A stretch of DNA of 64,000 bases, taken from NCBI GenBank assembly GCA_905160935.1, contig CAJHZI010000818.1:1886001-1950000 (forward strand), given 5' to 3'. Position numbers and translations under genes: made by a program. The stretch is from Enchytraeus crypticus (taxonomy: Eukaryota > Annelida > Clitellata > Enchytraeida > Enchytraeidae). A model generated the notes under the pieces. The model did no database searches, had not been told where the DNA came from, and saw only the letters and a program-made list of their open reading frames with translations. Of the stretch, positions 11,570-23,023 are shown in pieces. Position 1 is the stretch's first letter. The number at the start of each line of letters is the position of its first letter.

Positions 11570-11770
11570 AAACCAGTAGTTAGGAGAGACTTATGAAAGT
11601 TTTCTCCTTCTCAAAGTGTGATTGATAGGTAGAACTCTTTGAGTGAGGAGGTTGTGAATGCGGTGTCGGTGAATAGTCTTAAAAGCAAGCTGGATGTTGT
11701 AATCATGTATGATTGTAATCATGTATGATTAAAATAAGCCCTTGGCTTTCTTCCCTTGTTCCTGTTACAT
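11570..11770 (+). pseudogene. possible CR1/L2-type LINE C-terminal fragment
   Basis: A plus frame reads VIDR, a stop, then NSLSEEVVNAVSVNSLKSKL, resembling the 'R.V..WN.LP..VV.A.S...FK..LD' end of CR1/L2/Jockey reverse transcriptases. It has an internal stop and is very short. The flanking sequence at 11290-11500 shares a block with 13225-13380, which suggests another dispersed repeat. Confidence 0.45.
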
Positions 11771-12664
11771 AAGTTTGACGGACTGGAATAACGAAAGATG
11801 GTAGCAGTTCTGGTAACTTAAAGCCAAAATCAAGTTTAACGTCTCTTTCCTGTCTGGAAGTGTCATGTCGAATATAAAAATAAGATATTATTAGCCAGAA
11901 TTATTTATTAACAATATTAACTATGTAGTTAACAATATTACACTCATAATATATAATATAATTATATAATAATAATTTAACAAACATGATGTTTACTTTC
12001 GTAAGTTTTGTCAACATAGATGCCACATCCATAAAAATGGCAAAGAAGAATTTTTAGTGCGCAGTGGTAAGATGTAACTCAAAATTAGATTTTGAAATAA
12101 GAAGATTAGTGGAAGGAGCTTAATTGTTGTTGATGAATAGATATTAAAAAGCAATAATGTCAATTTTACTTTTTAAAACTATCCCTAACCCCTAATAATT
12201 ACCCTAACTCTAACCATATTCCTAAGAAACTAATAAAATTTAGGAAAACTTTACAAATAAAAGTGAACTCGAGCAAGAATCGAACCCCGAAACCATGATC
12301 TAAGCCTATCATCTATACCACTAAGACATCGAGTCTTTCGTTTGAACCAGTTGAATAGACGATGTCAACATGTCGTGCTAGGAAATCGTAATCCTATATA
12401 AATAGAATCTTGCGCCAAAATATCTTTTGGGTTACACCGTAGTTTATCCACTGCGTTTTTAGTAAATTTAAAGTTACAAACTAAAAGTCATTCGTCAGAG
12501 GCTTTTATCCTTTGATCCCCTTTGCAATTTTTCAAATTTGTATCTTTCTTTCAATAAAAAATTTAATTAGGCCCTATGTACTTAATTTCTTTATACAGTT
12601 CATTATACTACATGTAGATCGCTCGTTCAATAAGTTAATGATATACTTAGGCTATTTATAGTTA

Positions 12665-12800
12665 ATTTGGGTAAACATGACAGTTCTCTCAGGCAATTGA
12701 CGCAGCTGACCAGTAAAAGCCAATCGAAGCTGAGAAAGGCTTAGTGGGCCCACCTCGTCAAAAGCATATCCCCAAGAAAAGAATGGTAGGCCGATATCAC
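12665..12800 (+). repeat. SINE family E head
   Basis: 'gggtaaacatgacagttctctcaggcaat...cgaagctgagaaaggctta...cccacctcgtca' matches the 5' part of the copy at 58440-58580. The 3' LINE-derived part is absent here; a 3' part alone occurs at 13070-13170. Confidence 0.65.
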
Positions 12801-12824
12801 ATATCCAGAATGTCATGTTTGAAA

Positions 12825-13060
12825 TGTCTTAATAGCGAAAAGCCAACGTCATGAAGTTTTAAATGCGAGATCCTGAGGTGAATTGAACCCTCGTGGCTTC
12901 GAAGTTCGAATCCAAGCCGCGCTGATCTGAAAGTAATATCTCGGACATTCACTGGACTGGTTATACGGAAAATGGTCTAAATTGCCTAACGGTCTAAACA
13001 TTTGGTATAAAAGTGATAGTTATCAACATGTAGTTGATCATTTCATTATAATGCGTGTTT
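12825..13060 (+). repeat. SINE family B copy
   Basis: It contains 'cgctgatctgaaagtaatatctcgg', 'cattcactggactggttata' and 'gatagttatcaacatgtagt', in the same order as copies at 15180-15357 and 59785-60038. The tRNA-like head with 'gttcgaatcc' is present. Confidence 0.7.
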
Positions 13061-13064
13061 ACTT

Positions 13065-13175
13065 TATCAGTGCACTAAGAGAGAGAGATGAAGAGGAAAG
13101 CGGAAGATAGAGAAGAGTGGAGGCGTTATATACCATGGACCTGCCAGTAGGCAGTGCACTAAGAGAGATAGTTAA
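13065..13175 (+). repeat. SINE family E 3' part with GA tail
   Basis: 'gatgaagaggaaagcggaag', then 'ggaggcgttatataccatgg', then 'cctgccagtaggcagtgcac' and a GA tract. Read as protein this resembles MKRKAEDREEW..YIPW, the continuation of the LINE frame, showing the tail is LINE-derived. Confidence 0.7.
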
Positions 13176-13625
13176 TTATACTAGATCGAGATCTCGAGGC
13201 CTTTCCTTCTCGTAGAAACATAACACAACAACAATTAGAGTGCTACTGTCGTCCATGACAACATCTAACACTAATAAAATAAATAAGAGCCGATGAGTGA
13301 AAAGAAGATCCAAACGGTGTCAAAATTCCAAATACCAGATAACCAGTCCAAAGATAAAAGGAAATTTAAGTTATAAAATTAGTACGTCTATAAGCGCTCC
13401 TTTCAGCATGCTGCTCCACAGATCTGGAGTTCTCTTCCTGCCACTTTGCGCACCCCTCAACTTTCCCACGTCGACCATTCCTTGCTAATGAATAGTTTTA
13501 TAGGCGCTAAAAGCTTTTTCTCTCCTCGGATTGGCGTAGGTTTAGGGTAGAAGATATTCACGGCATATTAATATCTTTAAATTGTTGTTGTTACTTGTTA
13601 AGACTAGCTAACTGTTAACCATGAG

Positions 13626-14372
13626 CAGTGGCGGTTCCAGGAGGGCCTGCCCTCCCCCCCCCCCCCTTAGGCCCGACGATAGAAATGTTAAATTATATTT
13701 TCATTGTGTCTATGGCAGATTCTATGTGTAAATATGTTTGTAAAGGCATGCAGGGGCTAGGGGGGGGGGGGGGATACAAGAGGGAACTCGAACAGTTCCA
13801 CTAGCTCGAATTTGTTCAAATATGGCCCCACTAGGGACACATTTGAAAAATATGGGTATACAAGGAGCCCTGTATAATGGAAGGAGTCCGAAACATGTTG
13901 ACCGTTTTACTAGCTCTCCATTTTCACTTTAACCAGTGTATAAGAGGAAAAAGGAGTGAAAGTAAAAAATGTGAACTCGATCTGTACCGGAGCAGTGGTA
14001 CAAAAAGCATTGGCTGGGAGGGGCTTAAACCCCCTCACCATACCACCAAATTATCTAGGTCACTTTTGCAATTCGTCCAGATCCGCTGAGTTTCTTCAGA
14101 GGTGAAAAATTAACCTACTTTTTCAAAAACAAATATAGAATTTTAGGCACTTTAGGTTTTCCCCTGACTTTAGTACGGGCATGAGTGGGGGGGGGGGGGG
14201 GGGGATGATACGGGTTACACTCACATTATGAGGGCAGTATAGTGACAAAAAATTCAGAATTTTTTCTGGTTGCGTCAAATGTCCCGAAGAAAGCGGGGAG
14301 TAAGCAAAAAATGTGTAGACTCTCCAAAAAAATTTTCGGGCCCCCCCTTAAAAATTCCTGGATCCGCTCCTG
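13626..14372. mobile_element. non-autonomous hAT element, 8-bp TSD ACCATGAG
   Basis: Terminal inverted repeats CAGTGGCGGTTCCAGGAGG (left) and CCTGGATCCGCTCCTG (right) are flanked by perfect duplications ACCATGAG at 13618-13625 and 14373-14380. The 8-bp target duplication and CAG(T/G)GGCGG termini are typical of hAT elements. It contains long G/C homopolymers and no transposase. The interior is homologous, in inverted orientation, to the element at 56069-56772. Confidence 0.9.
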
Positions 14373-14599
14373 ACCATGAGTGTGTTCCCATCATTGTGAG
14401 TTGCGGAAGTGTCATAAGTTCTCAGAATTTCGATTTTTGAGGATTCCAACACAAGATCAGTATTCGTACATGATTGCATGCATAACGTACCCTGAAGAAA
14501 CTACGACCATATATTAATTAAATTTAATAGACTCTCATAGTTTTTCGTCATAATAAATTTGTCATACTTAATTATTGACATTAAATTGTAGCAGTAGGC

Positions 14600-14690
14600 T
14601 ACTAGTAAAAAATAACCTTCTACGACACGAGCAGTCACCGGTTAGTCAATTCTTTAAACAACCCGGACACAGCACGGGGAACCTAGCTAC
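14600..14690 (+). repeat. SINE family C 3' fragment
   Basis: 'cttctacgacacgagcagtc' and 'aaacaacccggacacagcac' match the ends of the family C copies at 21110-21245. The remainder of 14400-15170 is AT-rich with nothing recognisable. Confidence 0.5.
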
Positions 14691-15174
14691 CTTATGCATT
14701 AATAATAAATAAATACAGTATTTAAAATTAAGTTTAAAACGATTGAAAAGTAAAACTAAAACGTTCATATTATAATTTGTTTAGATGACTAACTTAATTC
14801 TTTTTAAAACTATAGACAACTAATTATTTAATCAGGGAAATTCAAGCAGATAACTGCAGCTGACAAATATCATAAATATAAATATCATCATTCTATTGCT
14901 CCAAACAAATCGTTATATTTTTTAATGTACACTATCATTTATTTTATTAAAAACAGTTGAATGTCAATCCTATTTTCGTTTTAAAAGAAACTTATTAATA
15001 GTGACTTTAATACCTATACGTTAGCGTCTCAACTATAGAGCCTATGTTCTCTAAATGCATAGTCAACATGAACTACACGCATATCAGGAGACCATAGGCC
15101 TATCGGACTACTGTGTATACTGCAGCATACATATACTGTACTTGTGTATGAATAGGCATATACATGTTTTCCAC

Positions 15175-15360
15175 GAACCTAAGGTGATTTGAATTCTCGT
15201 GGGTTCGAATCCCGGTCGCGCTGATCTGAGAGTAAAATCTCGGACATTCACTGGACTGGTTATACGGAAATGGTATAAATTGCCTAATGGATTAAACATG
15301 TGGTTTTAAAAGTGATAGATATCAACATAGTTGATTATTCACTATAATGCGTGTTTACTT
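15175..15360 (+). repeat. SINE family B copy
   Basis: It includes 'gtgggttcgaatcccggtcg' (a good B-box), 'cgctgatctgagagtaaaat' and 'catagttgattattcactat'. It lies 160 bp beyond the stop codon of the UGT gene. Confidence 0.75.
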
Positions 15361-15519
15361 TTTAACCTATGGTGATTGAACCAAGATTATAATGTTCTAA
15401 TAAACATCTCAAATAACTACTTCTTCAAACCCTAAAATTACTAACATTTTGAAAATTCAATTCACTAAAAATTTCGGCTAAAAAATTCAATTTTCTATAT
15501 AATTGATACTTTAATGCAT

Positions 15520-16774
15520 TTAATTATTTTTAACTTTTTCTTCACTGTTGGCGCTACAGCAACATCTAATAACCAGATATCTACAGACCACGAATAAACA
15601 GAATGATAGAATTATTAGGAATAGAGACACGACTGCTAGAATATCAAGCATCCAATACTGGTACCATGGTAACTCATTGCCAGCAGATTTCAAATGATTC
15701 CCTCCGAACTTTATTACGTGCTCAATCCACTTCGCAGCCTTTTCTTTTGGGTGCTCCCCTTCGCTGCGAAATATTTTAGAAGCCAGCGCTATACGATTCT
15801 GATGATGCGATTTTGTAACTAAAATTAGAACGTTTTTAACTAGTTGATCTGAGGTGAAATCGTGGATATCCATTTCTATTCCGTAACCCTTGTGATCCAT
15901 ACGTCGAACATTGTACGGTTGGTCCCCATTGAGCGGGAATCCGATCATTGGCTTGGCATGATATATTGATTCCATCTGGCCGTTATTTCCACCATGCGTG
16001 ATAAAAACCTTGATCTTAGCATGAGCAAGAAGATCATTCTGAGGCAGCCAGTTCGCTGCCCACACGCTAGCTGGAAGTTTGACGTCGGATTTTTCTGTTT
16101 CGAATCGCCATACAGTTCTATAGCCTTGCTTGCCCAGTCGTTCAAATGCGGACACAAATTTCTGTGTGATATCTGATGGAAATGAAGCGGTCATTGATCC
16201 AAATGTAACGAGAATTGCGCCTTTTGCGGATTCGTCCACAAATTTGGCTAGGTCTCCTTTCAGAGGGCTTGACTTGGTTTGCACTGTCAGACCTCCAACG
16301 TCAACCATGTTCGGCATCATAGGTTTGGCGTAGTCCGAAACCAGGTGACGTGACGTCATGAACAGAAGAGATCTTGCTACAAGTTCATCGAGATCATAAA
16401 AGTCTCCGTAACTCTTTCGATATTTTTCCATCAATTCAGCAGGAGGGCTTGGGATTGGCGTCAGCGTGGACAAAATAAAAGTGAAGAAGGAATTTTGGAT
16501 TCTTTCCAGAAAGGTCATCCTCTCAGATAGGGGAAATAGTGAGAGCGGAACGAAGGAAGGCAGCCAAGGAACCTTGATGAGCCAGGGTTCTACCATATCG
16601 GTGTGGGTAATCCATGGTATACCCAGCCTATGTGGGATCAGATACAGGCATTTCATTATGAACAGACCATCGATGACTGCTAAGTCAAACTTGATCTTGG
16701 ACAGCTTTTCGAATAAAACTTCGTTGTGCTCCAGAATGCGAACACACTCAGCTGATGATATCGGCTGCATATAT
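15520..16774 (-). CDS. UGT: UGT exon 2 (catalytic, donor-binding and membrane part)
   Basis: Acceptor TTTTCTGCAG, then ATATATGCAG. The exon encodes KFDLAVIDGLF, the PPAELMEKYRKSYGDF stretch, GAILVTFGSMT, the UGT signature and the membrane anchor, ending at stop 15520-15522. The segment coding QLVKNVLILVTKSH (15804-15847) recurs exactly inside the hAT element at 22498-22541. Confidence 0.96.
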
Positions 16775-17422
16775 CTGCAGAAAATAGTATAAAATTTATG
16801 CCTATAAATAATTATATGCAGTATATTCTAACGATATTCTAAATGTAAATCAGAATATTCCTATATTCTTCTTTATATTTTAGTAAAATAGAACATTCAG
16901 ATGGATGTATACCAAAATAATTACTTTAAAAGTTTTTATTGTTAATGTTTTTAAAGGTTTACATTTTTAAAGTTATTAATTTATTTAAACTTATAATTTT
17001 TATAAAATCAGTAATTTGGTCCTTTCCGGGTTACGTCCGAGCGACTACAGAATAGACCAACCATAAGCTGCACACGTCGTAAGAGGAGTCTAAGCCGAGG
17101 AAGGCAATTGAAGCCACCCCGGAACACATAATTTGTGAAGTTGAAGGATAAATTGTGGTTTGGTAAAAGGCTTAGATGATTCTGATGGGATCACTTCTGG
17201 TTCTTAAAATTGCATTGTTCTTATACAGGCCTATTAGTCAATTTAAAAAACACAAAATAATCGCTTTAAAAGTGTTCAATTCTCATTAGTAGATAGAAAA
17301 TGGTAATTTACTTCACCGCCGGATGTAATGCAAGTTTTAATTTTTAAACCTACATGCAACCTAGAGAATAAGCCATCAAAGAATTAGGTCTCTCGGTCTC
17401 TCGTCAACATCGATCCTATATA

Positions 17423-17468
<46 letters not shown>

Positions 17469-18193
17469 ACTCTTCAGTGCACTGCCAAGTGGCAGGTTCA
17501 ATGTACATATTCATACTCAAAGTCTGTTTTCTCGCTCCATAAGAGCACTCCTTAGCTCAACAAGTTAATCCCTTCACAAAGTCTATGCATATAAGAGGGG
17601 ACCCACCTCCTTATTAATTCAAAAAAAATACGGGATAAATGTCAATGCAAATGTAAATTAAAGGAACATTTACATTTTTTGGAATTAATCGTTATGCAAA
17701 ATGCATCGTTTGAAAACAAACGAACGACAGCTGTAGCGTCGTCATATGAACTCATTACTATGATTTTATGGACTATACTAAAGACATCTTGAATTTAATA
17801 GAAAACACAAACGTCATATAGTTAGATACCGAGCAATCCTAACCTAATCACATCGGTAACGCCTCCAGTTTTCTCCAGCAACATTTTCATAATGTGAGCG
17901 TACACTTCATCGAAATCCAGCGGAAGTCCAAGGGCCGGCCTCTCGTACTCTTCAACCCTAAGGCCCAGTCTCTCCGCATTCCTCAGTTCCGAAACCTTTC
18001 CCAGCCCCGAAGGATAGACCATGAGAACTGTATGGTTGCGCCTCAGTAGCTCTTCTGCAATGGCAGTCTGTCCTTGAACGTGGCTCTTGACTGACATAGG
18101 GATCATGAGTATCTTGGCGGACTCTATGTAGGGAGGAATCTGTACGAGATTTAAAAGAATCATGAGCGCGATTGACAGTAGTGAATGAGCCAT
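15520..18193 (-). CDS. UGT: UDP-glucuronosyltransferase (gene-level entry, two exons)
   Basis: UGTs are ER-membrane enzymes that transfer a sugar from a UDP-sugar to small lipophilic acceptors. Exon 1 is 18193-17844 and exon 2 is 16774-15520; the joined product is about 534 residues, a normal family length. It shows an N-terminal signal peptide (LLSIALMILLNLVQIPPYIE), an acceptor-binding half, the donor-binding signature WLPQNDLLAHAKIKVFITHG at about 359-378, GDQPYN near 400, and a C-terminal membrane helix (ILAVVSLFLIILSFCLFVV) with a short basic and Cys-rich tail. No second UGT copy is in the window. Which vertebrate or invertebrate UGT family it belongs to cannot be said. Confidence 0.95.
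17333..17615. repeat. direct repeat arm (left) with SINE family D and (CT)n
   Basis: About 280 bp ('agttttaatttttaaacct' to 'gaggggacccacctccttat') that recurs at 18409-18690 with few changes and a shorter CT tract. The core is a minus-oriented SINE of family D ('agtgcactgccaagtggcag'). Since unique flanks are copied too, this is a segmental repeat rather than two separate SINE insertions. Confidence 0.85.
17844..18193 (-). CDS. UGT: UGT exon 1 (signal peptide and N-terminal domain)
   Basis: ATG at 18193 opens MAHSLLSIALMILLNLVQIP, a signal peptide, followed by AKILMIPMSVKSHVQGQTAI, the usual first strand and helix of the acceptor domain. The donor is ambiguous: CTCG/GTATCT at 17830/29 is a strong site but shifts the frame of exon 2, whereas ATTAG/GTTAGG at 17844/43 gives phase 2 and a continuous frame. 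I chose the latter. Confidence 0.85.
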
Positions 18194-18408
18194 TTTTATG
18201 CTATATTGACTATTTTATCCTATATTTTTATCACCAGTCTGAGTACCGTCTAGACTATGTCAAAGCTCGATGGTGGTTTGGCTCGTCTCACACTGTTGAT
18301 GGAATTGTTAAATGATGGTTGAAGTAACGAGTGCTATTTGCGCTAAGCAGAAAACCTGCCTATCTAACCGGTCTTCGCAGCGCTTTTGAATAAAATTATT
18401 GTTCGCAA

Positions 18409-18499
18409 TAAGTTTTAATTTTTAAACCTATATGCAACCTAGAGAATAAGCCATCAAAGAATTAGGCCTCTCGACTGGTCAACATCGATCCTATATACA

Positions 18500-18545
<46 letters not shown>

Positions 18546-18690
18546 TCTTCAGTGCACTGCCAAGTGGCACGTTCAATGTACATATTCATACTCAAAGTCT
18601 GCTTTCTCGATCCATAAGAGCACTCCTTAGATCAACAAGCTAATCCCTTCACAAAGTCTATGCTTGTAAGAGGGGACCCACCTCCTTATA
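18409..18690. repeat. direct repeat arm (right), upstream of UGT exon 1
   Basis: This is the second copy of the 17333-17615 block. UGT exon 1 lies between the two arms. The right arm lies about 220 bp upstream of the start codon and may form part of the UGT promoter region. Confidence 0.85.
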
Positions 18691-18929
18691 CAGATAAATT
18701 AAATATTTAGCAAGTACATGTATATTGCTAATAAGTTATACCGGCTGTATCAAATAGAGTAGGGCCCACCGACTTAAACGATTTTACTCGAGTGTTCAAG
18801 CCAGTCGAGTGAGCACACTCTACATATAAATCTTTTTTAACTGCACATTTTCTAGTTTTGTGTTACTATGGTCTACACTATGTTGAACCTGTATTTGTAA
18901 TCTGTAATTGTCAATGAATTAAACATTGA

Positions 18930-18930
18930 G

Positions 18931-18984
<54 letters not shown>

Positions 18985-18985
18985 A
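18930..18985. repeat. (CT)n microsatellite
   Basis: More than 20 CT units, not clearly attached to a SINE body. The surrounding 18700-19430 shows no coding evidence; it is AT-rich and unique as far as can be seen. Confidence 0.9.
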
Positions 18986-19437
18986 GCTTGCCTGATAAGT
19001 AGAATGACATCAGTTCGAAACCCAAACGGACTGTCTCTGACAGAATCCCCTGTGATACGAAACAGACATTAAATTTGCCTTATGGTTGCAAATCAGTCGA
19101 TTCATTGGCGAACGATATGAATATACCAAAACTATTAAAAAAAGGTTTATACTTATAACAATTACTTATAACAATTTTACGTTTTAAATAGTCTAACTTC
19201 TTAAAACGAGACTGCATGTATCACGGAATAATATTCACATCCACCGAAAACGTTCCCAGAGTTGATTTTAGAGACTCACAATTCCGCAGCTTAAGCTGGA
19301 TCTCGTAACAACAAACATTGCTGGCGCTTGGTTGTTAACCCGTTTTCATTCCGCCTTGTCAGCAAACGATTTAAGATATCTAACAGCTAACATCAGCACT
19401 ATATTACAACAGCTATATTAAGTTATCACGCATTAGA

Positions 19438-19660
19438 TCTATAGTGAATGATCAACTATGTTGATATCAATCACTTTTAATACCATATGTTTAAACCGTT
19501 GAGCTATTTTATCAATTTTCCGTATAACCACTCCTATGAATGTCTGAGATATTTTACTCTCAGATCAGTTCAGTTGGGATTCGAACCCACGAGAGTTTAA
19601 TTCACCCCAGGATCTATCAATGAAACCTCCATGACGTTGCCATTACGCTATTGAGAAATT
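19438..19660 (-). repeat. SINE family B copy
   Basis: 'agtgaatgatcaactatgtt', 'taaaccgttgagctatttta' and 'gggattcgaacccacgagag' in reverse orientation. The head ends at 'ctccatgacgttgcc', matching the 59785 copy. Confidence 0.7.
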
Positions 19661-19804
19661 CAATGCACTATGAACATAAACATGCTAACATAACGCATGC
19701 ATGGTCTGTTGTGTTAACTTGTTAATCGTTGGGGTACTCTTTATTGAGCGGGAGACTAGACTGTGAATAGAAACATGTCCAATGGACCTGCCACGTGGTA
19801 AAAC

Positions 19805-19855
19805 ACTAGAGAGAGAGAGAGAAAGAGAGGGAGAGCGAGAGAGAGAGAGACTACC
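19805..19855. repeat. GA-rich SINE tail remnant
   Basis: 'tggacctgccacgtggtaaa' followed by an impure GA tract, a degenerate family D or E 3' end. The rest of 19660-20330 has nothing I can identify. Confidence 0.5.
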
Positions 19856-20369
19856 GGCCAAGATATTCTGAATAAATTCTCAAACTTTCCATCTATGCAG
19901 GATCGGTAGATGGTTCAGTGCACTAAGCTGTCCACTGGTTTAAGTATATGATATTAAAAGAGATTGATATCATCGTGGGAGACAATATCTATACAATGTC
20001 TGTTAAACCGTTTAAACAAGACTTAACCACAGCTCACGGGATGAGTACAGTAGCTATAGCTTGCAGGTGTATAGGAGCGAGAATGCGCAGCCGTTAGCTT
20101 GATAATCAGTCCAGAAGTGAGATCAACACGTTAAAGCTACAGTTCCAGTCCGAGAACTTAAAATCTCTCCGGTCGATAATGTACTCAAGTTACTTGTATT
20201 TATTAATGTGGCGTACGGTCGTTCTATCAGACAATGCGAGTAGAACTATGGGTCTGCTTTACTCCGATTAAAACATAAACTACTTAATTATAACTACTTT
20301 TCATAAGGTCTTCGCATAATAATATGCATGCTAGATTTTTGTTAGACAAGGACATGTGAAATTGTTCAT

Positions 20370-20730
20370 TCGGTATGTACGACTATATGATAGTATGACT
20401 GTATGATAGCATGACAGTATGACAATATGACTATATGATATTATGACAGTATGATAGTACGATAGTATGATAGTATGACAGTGTGACTGTATGATAGGTA
20501 GACTGTAAGTAGTATGACTGTATTCTAGTATGATTGTGTGATAGTATGACTGTTTAATAGTATGACTGTATGATAGTATGGTAGTATGACTGTGTAATTG
20601 TGTGAGTGTGTGATAACTAGTATGACTGTATGATAAAATAACATGTATGATGATATGGCTGAATGATAGTATGATTATGTGATAGCTAGTATGACTGTGT
20701 GGTAGCATGACTTATGATAGTATAGGATCG
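20370..20730. repeat. TATGACTG/TATGATAG minisatellite
   Basis: About 360 bp of 8-10 bp units (GTATGATA, GTATGACT). The 125-codon minus-strand open frame across it (rich in His, Ser, Tyr, Ile, Leu) is a by-product of the repeat. Confidence 0.9.
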
Positions 20731-20984
20731 GGTAACGTCACGACCATAGGTATATAAAAAGTTCTCTCTAATACTTCGTTGGTCACGACATTTTAAACCA
20801 TTGATCAAACAATCCTAAGTCCTTACAGATGATTGTACGCTGTTGCGAAAACACTGACATTAAAAAATAACAATTTGTTTCAGTCAATCAACAGAAATGA
20901 ACTGACATTTTATATAGGGTTGGAGCCTCTAAAAAAACAATGCAAAAGAGTTGAATGCTCAATACATGTATATCAAAAATCACC

Positions 20985-21250
20985 ATCTTCCCTTGAATTC
21001 AAGTTCAACCAGGGTCGGGATTCAAATAGACTGTCTCAAATCCTCTCTGTCCTACACCACACCACCAGCCAATCTCCTATTTGAGACTTTTCCATTCGTT
21101 TACATTTTTGTAGTAATTTCTGGAGCCTAGGCGCTCACCAACCAAATGCCCTTTCTGACGTTGGTATGGATCTTAGTGCTTTAGTCGCCTTCTACGACAC
21201 GTGCAATTGGGTTGGTCAATTTTTCAAACAACCCGGACACAACTCAATGC
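20985..21250 (+). repeat. SINE family C, long copy
   Basis: The order is 'cttgaattcaagttcaacca', 'gggtcgggattcaaataga', 'tctggagcctaggcgctcac', then 'ccttctacgacacgtgcaat' and 'caacccggacacaac'. It is the most complete copy here; others lie at 48000-48240 and 55700-55850. Confidence 0.7.
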
Positions 21251-21437
21251 TCAATATATCAAAAAACCAAATAAGTAATATATTAAACATATTTTAAAAC
21301 TTCGAAGTCTACCTGTAAGTGCAATTCTTTAAAGGCTCCTTTAGTCAGTTGACCAATAATTATGGACCCAGTGCGGAGCATTGCATTGAACGTCCAATGA
21401 TGAACCTCTATTTCACTAGATCTCTTCTATATAGGCC

Positions 21438-21472
21438 CAGTGGCGTAGCCAGCATTTAATCTTGGGGGAGCC

Positions 21473-21523
<51 letters not shown>

Positions 21524-23023
21524 GGAGGGGCATTGAAAATCAGTAATCCATCTCGGATAGATAAAGTCCCTACAATACAAGAAATATATCTATTACGCTA
21601 TGGGTCTTTATCCTCGCAATGAAAAACATTAGTTAAAACTTATTGATCCAATCTAATATATGCTAGTAAAGTGAGCACGCTTACTTTCAGACAAATTGGG
21701 CCTAACCTTTTTCCTACTGAATAATGATTTTATTAACTAATGACTTAGCCAATATCTTCAGTAATAAGGTATAAACTTACATAATCTTATGCTTACATTA
21801 AACATAAATTGCTATTCTGATTGCTTGAATTAGGCCCTACTTAAACGCATTAATTATAGACCAAACGATTTAAGCGGTACTAGCTAAACAACCTATAGTA
21901 TGCTAATGTTGTTCTAATAAAATATAGTTCATATTTTTGACCGACATAACTCTTTAACTGAAAAAATCAGACTGAATGCAGATTGACGCGGCAATACATA
22001 CAACTACATGTACATACCTGGCCTCTTTGTCTTGTGCCTCGCTACAGTCCGTTGAACAGAGGCTGAATCCAGACTAACTACACGACATTAAGATAAGGGA
22101 TTCAACTGAATGACAGAATGACGGTTAGGGCAGGGACTATCTGACGTCAGATTGAATTGACATCTGATTTGAATTAAATATTTGTTGGACATTTGGATTT
22201 ACACAGTATTATCTTTTCTTAAATCTGTCAGCATGAAATAGTGTTAGCATGTTTCCTTATCAGGACACAATCTGCTGTCTCTGAGAATGTGAAGCTGTGT
22301 CTTTGATCTTCGCACTCACCGGTTTGCTTCCGTTTTCTTCTTTACTGTTATTATAAACAAATATCTAATCTCATTAGATATTTTTGCTCGTTGACGCTCA
22401 ATTCTCTTTAGAACAATGTATAACAGCCACACAGTCATCTTGTGTAGCTGTTAGTGGCAGTGAGGGTGAATGAGAGGAGGAGCGGTGGAAAGGGATTGAT
22501 GCGATTTTGTAACTAAAATTAGAACGTTTTTAACTAGTTGAGTGGGGGCGATTGTAGGAGTTTTGTGAGCAGTTGAGTCAAGTGGGTAAAGAAGAGAGTA
22601 ATGTCTAATGGGAGGATGTGTGCAGTAGGTGTGACTGTGACTATCTTGAGATCATCATTAAATTTGTATTAACAATTCGATCACCTTCATTTTGAACAAC
22701 CATCCACAGCTCTTACCTCCTGAATTCCCAATAGCTACTAGAAGCGGGACAGAATGTCTTTTCATTATTATATGATCTTCACGCACAACACTCGATGATT
22801 CTGTCATATTTAAACCATCTGAGCTCAAGAAAAAATCTTATATGAATTATGAATAAATAAACAGAAATATGCTCAAATAAATGAACGAAGACGAATTAGC
22901 ACACATAGTACTAAGCTCAGACTTTGAGCAATTTGCGCACTTAAATTTTGGGCTTGATAAAATTTTTACATGACATCTTGGGGGGGGGGCACATGCCCCC
23001 TTTCCCCCCTCGCTACGCCACTG
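21438..23023. mobile_element. non-autonomous hAT element, 8-bp TSD TATAGGCC, with UGT fragment
   Basis: Termini CAGTGGCGTAGCCAGC and CTCGCTACGCCACTG form inverted repeats of about 12 bp, flanked by perfect duplications TATAGGCC (21430-21437 and 23024-23031). Length is 1586 bp with no transposase frame. It has a (TA)n block near the left end (21475-21521), a G-run near the right end, and at 22498-22541 a 44-bp stretch identical to UGT exon 2 coding sequence at 15804-15847. Confidence 0.92.

Noticed and set aside
15994-16792. Plus-strand open frames across UGT
   Set aside because: They are antisense shadows of UGT exon 2, whose minus frame has clear family motifs.
20331-20708. 125-codon minus frame rich in His, Ser and Tyr
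   Set aside because: Encoded by the TATGACTG/TATGATAG minisatellite.
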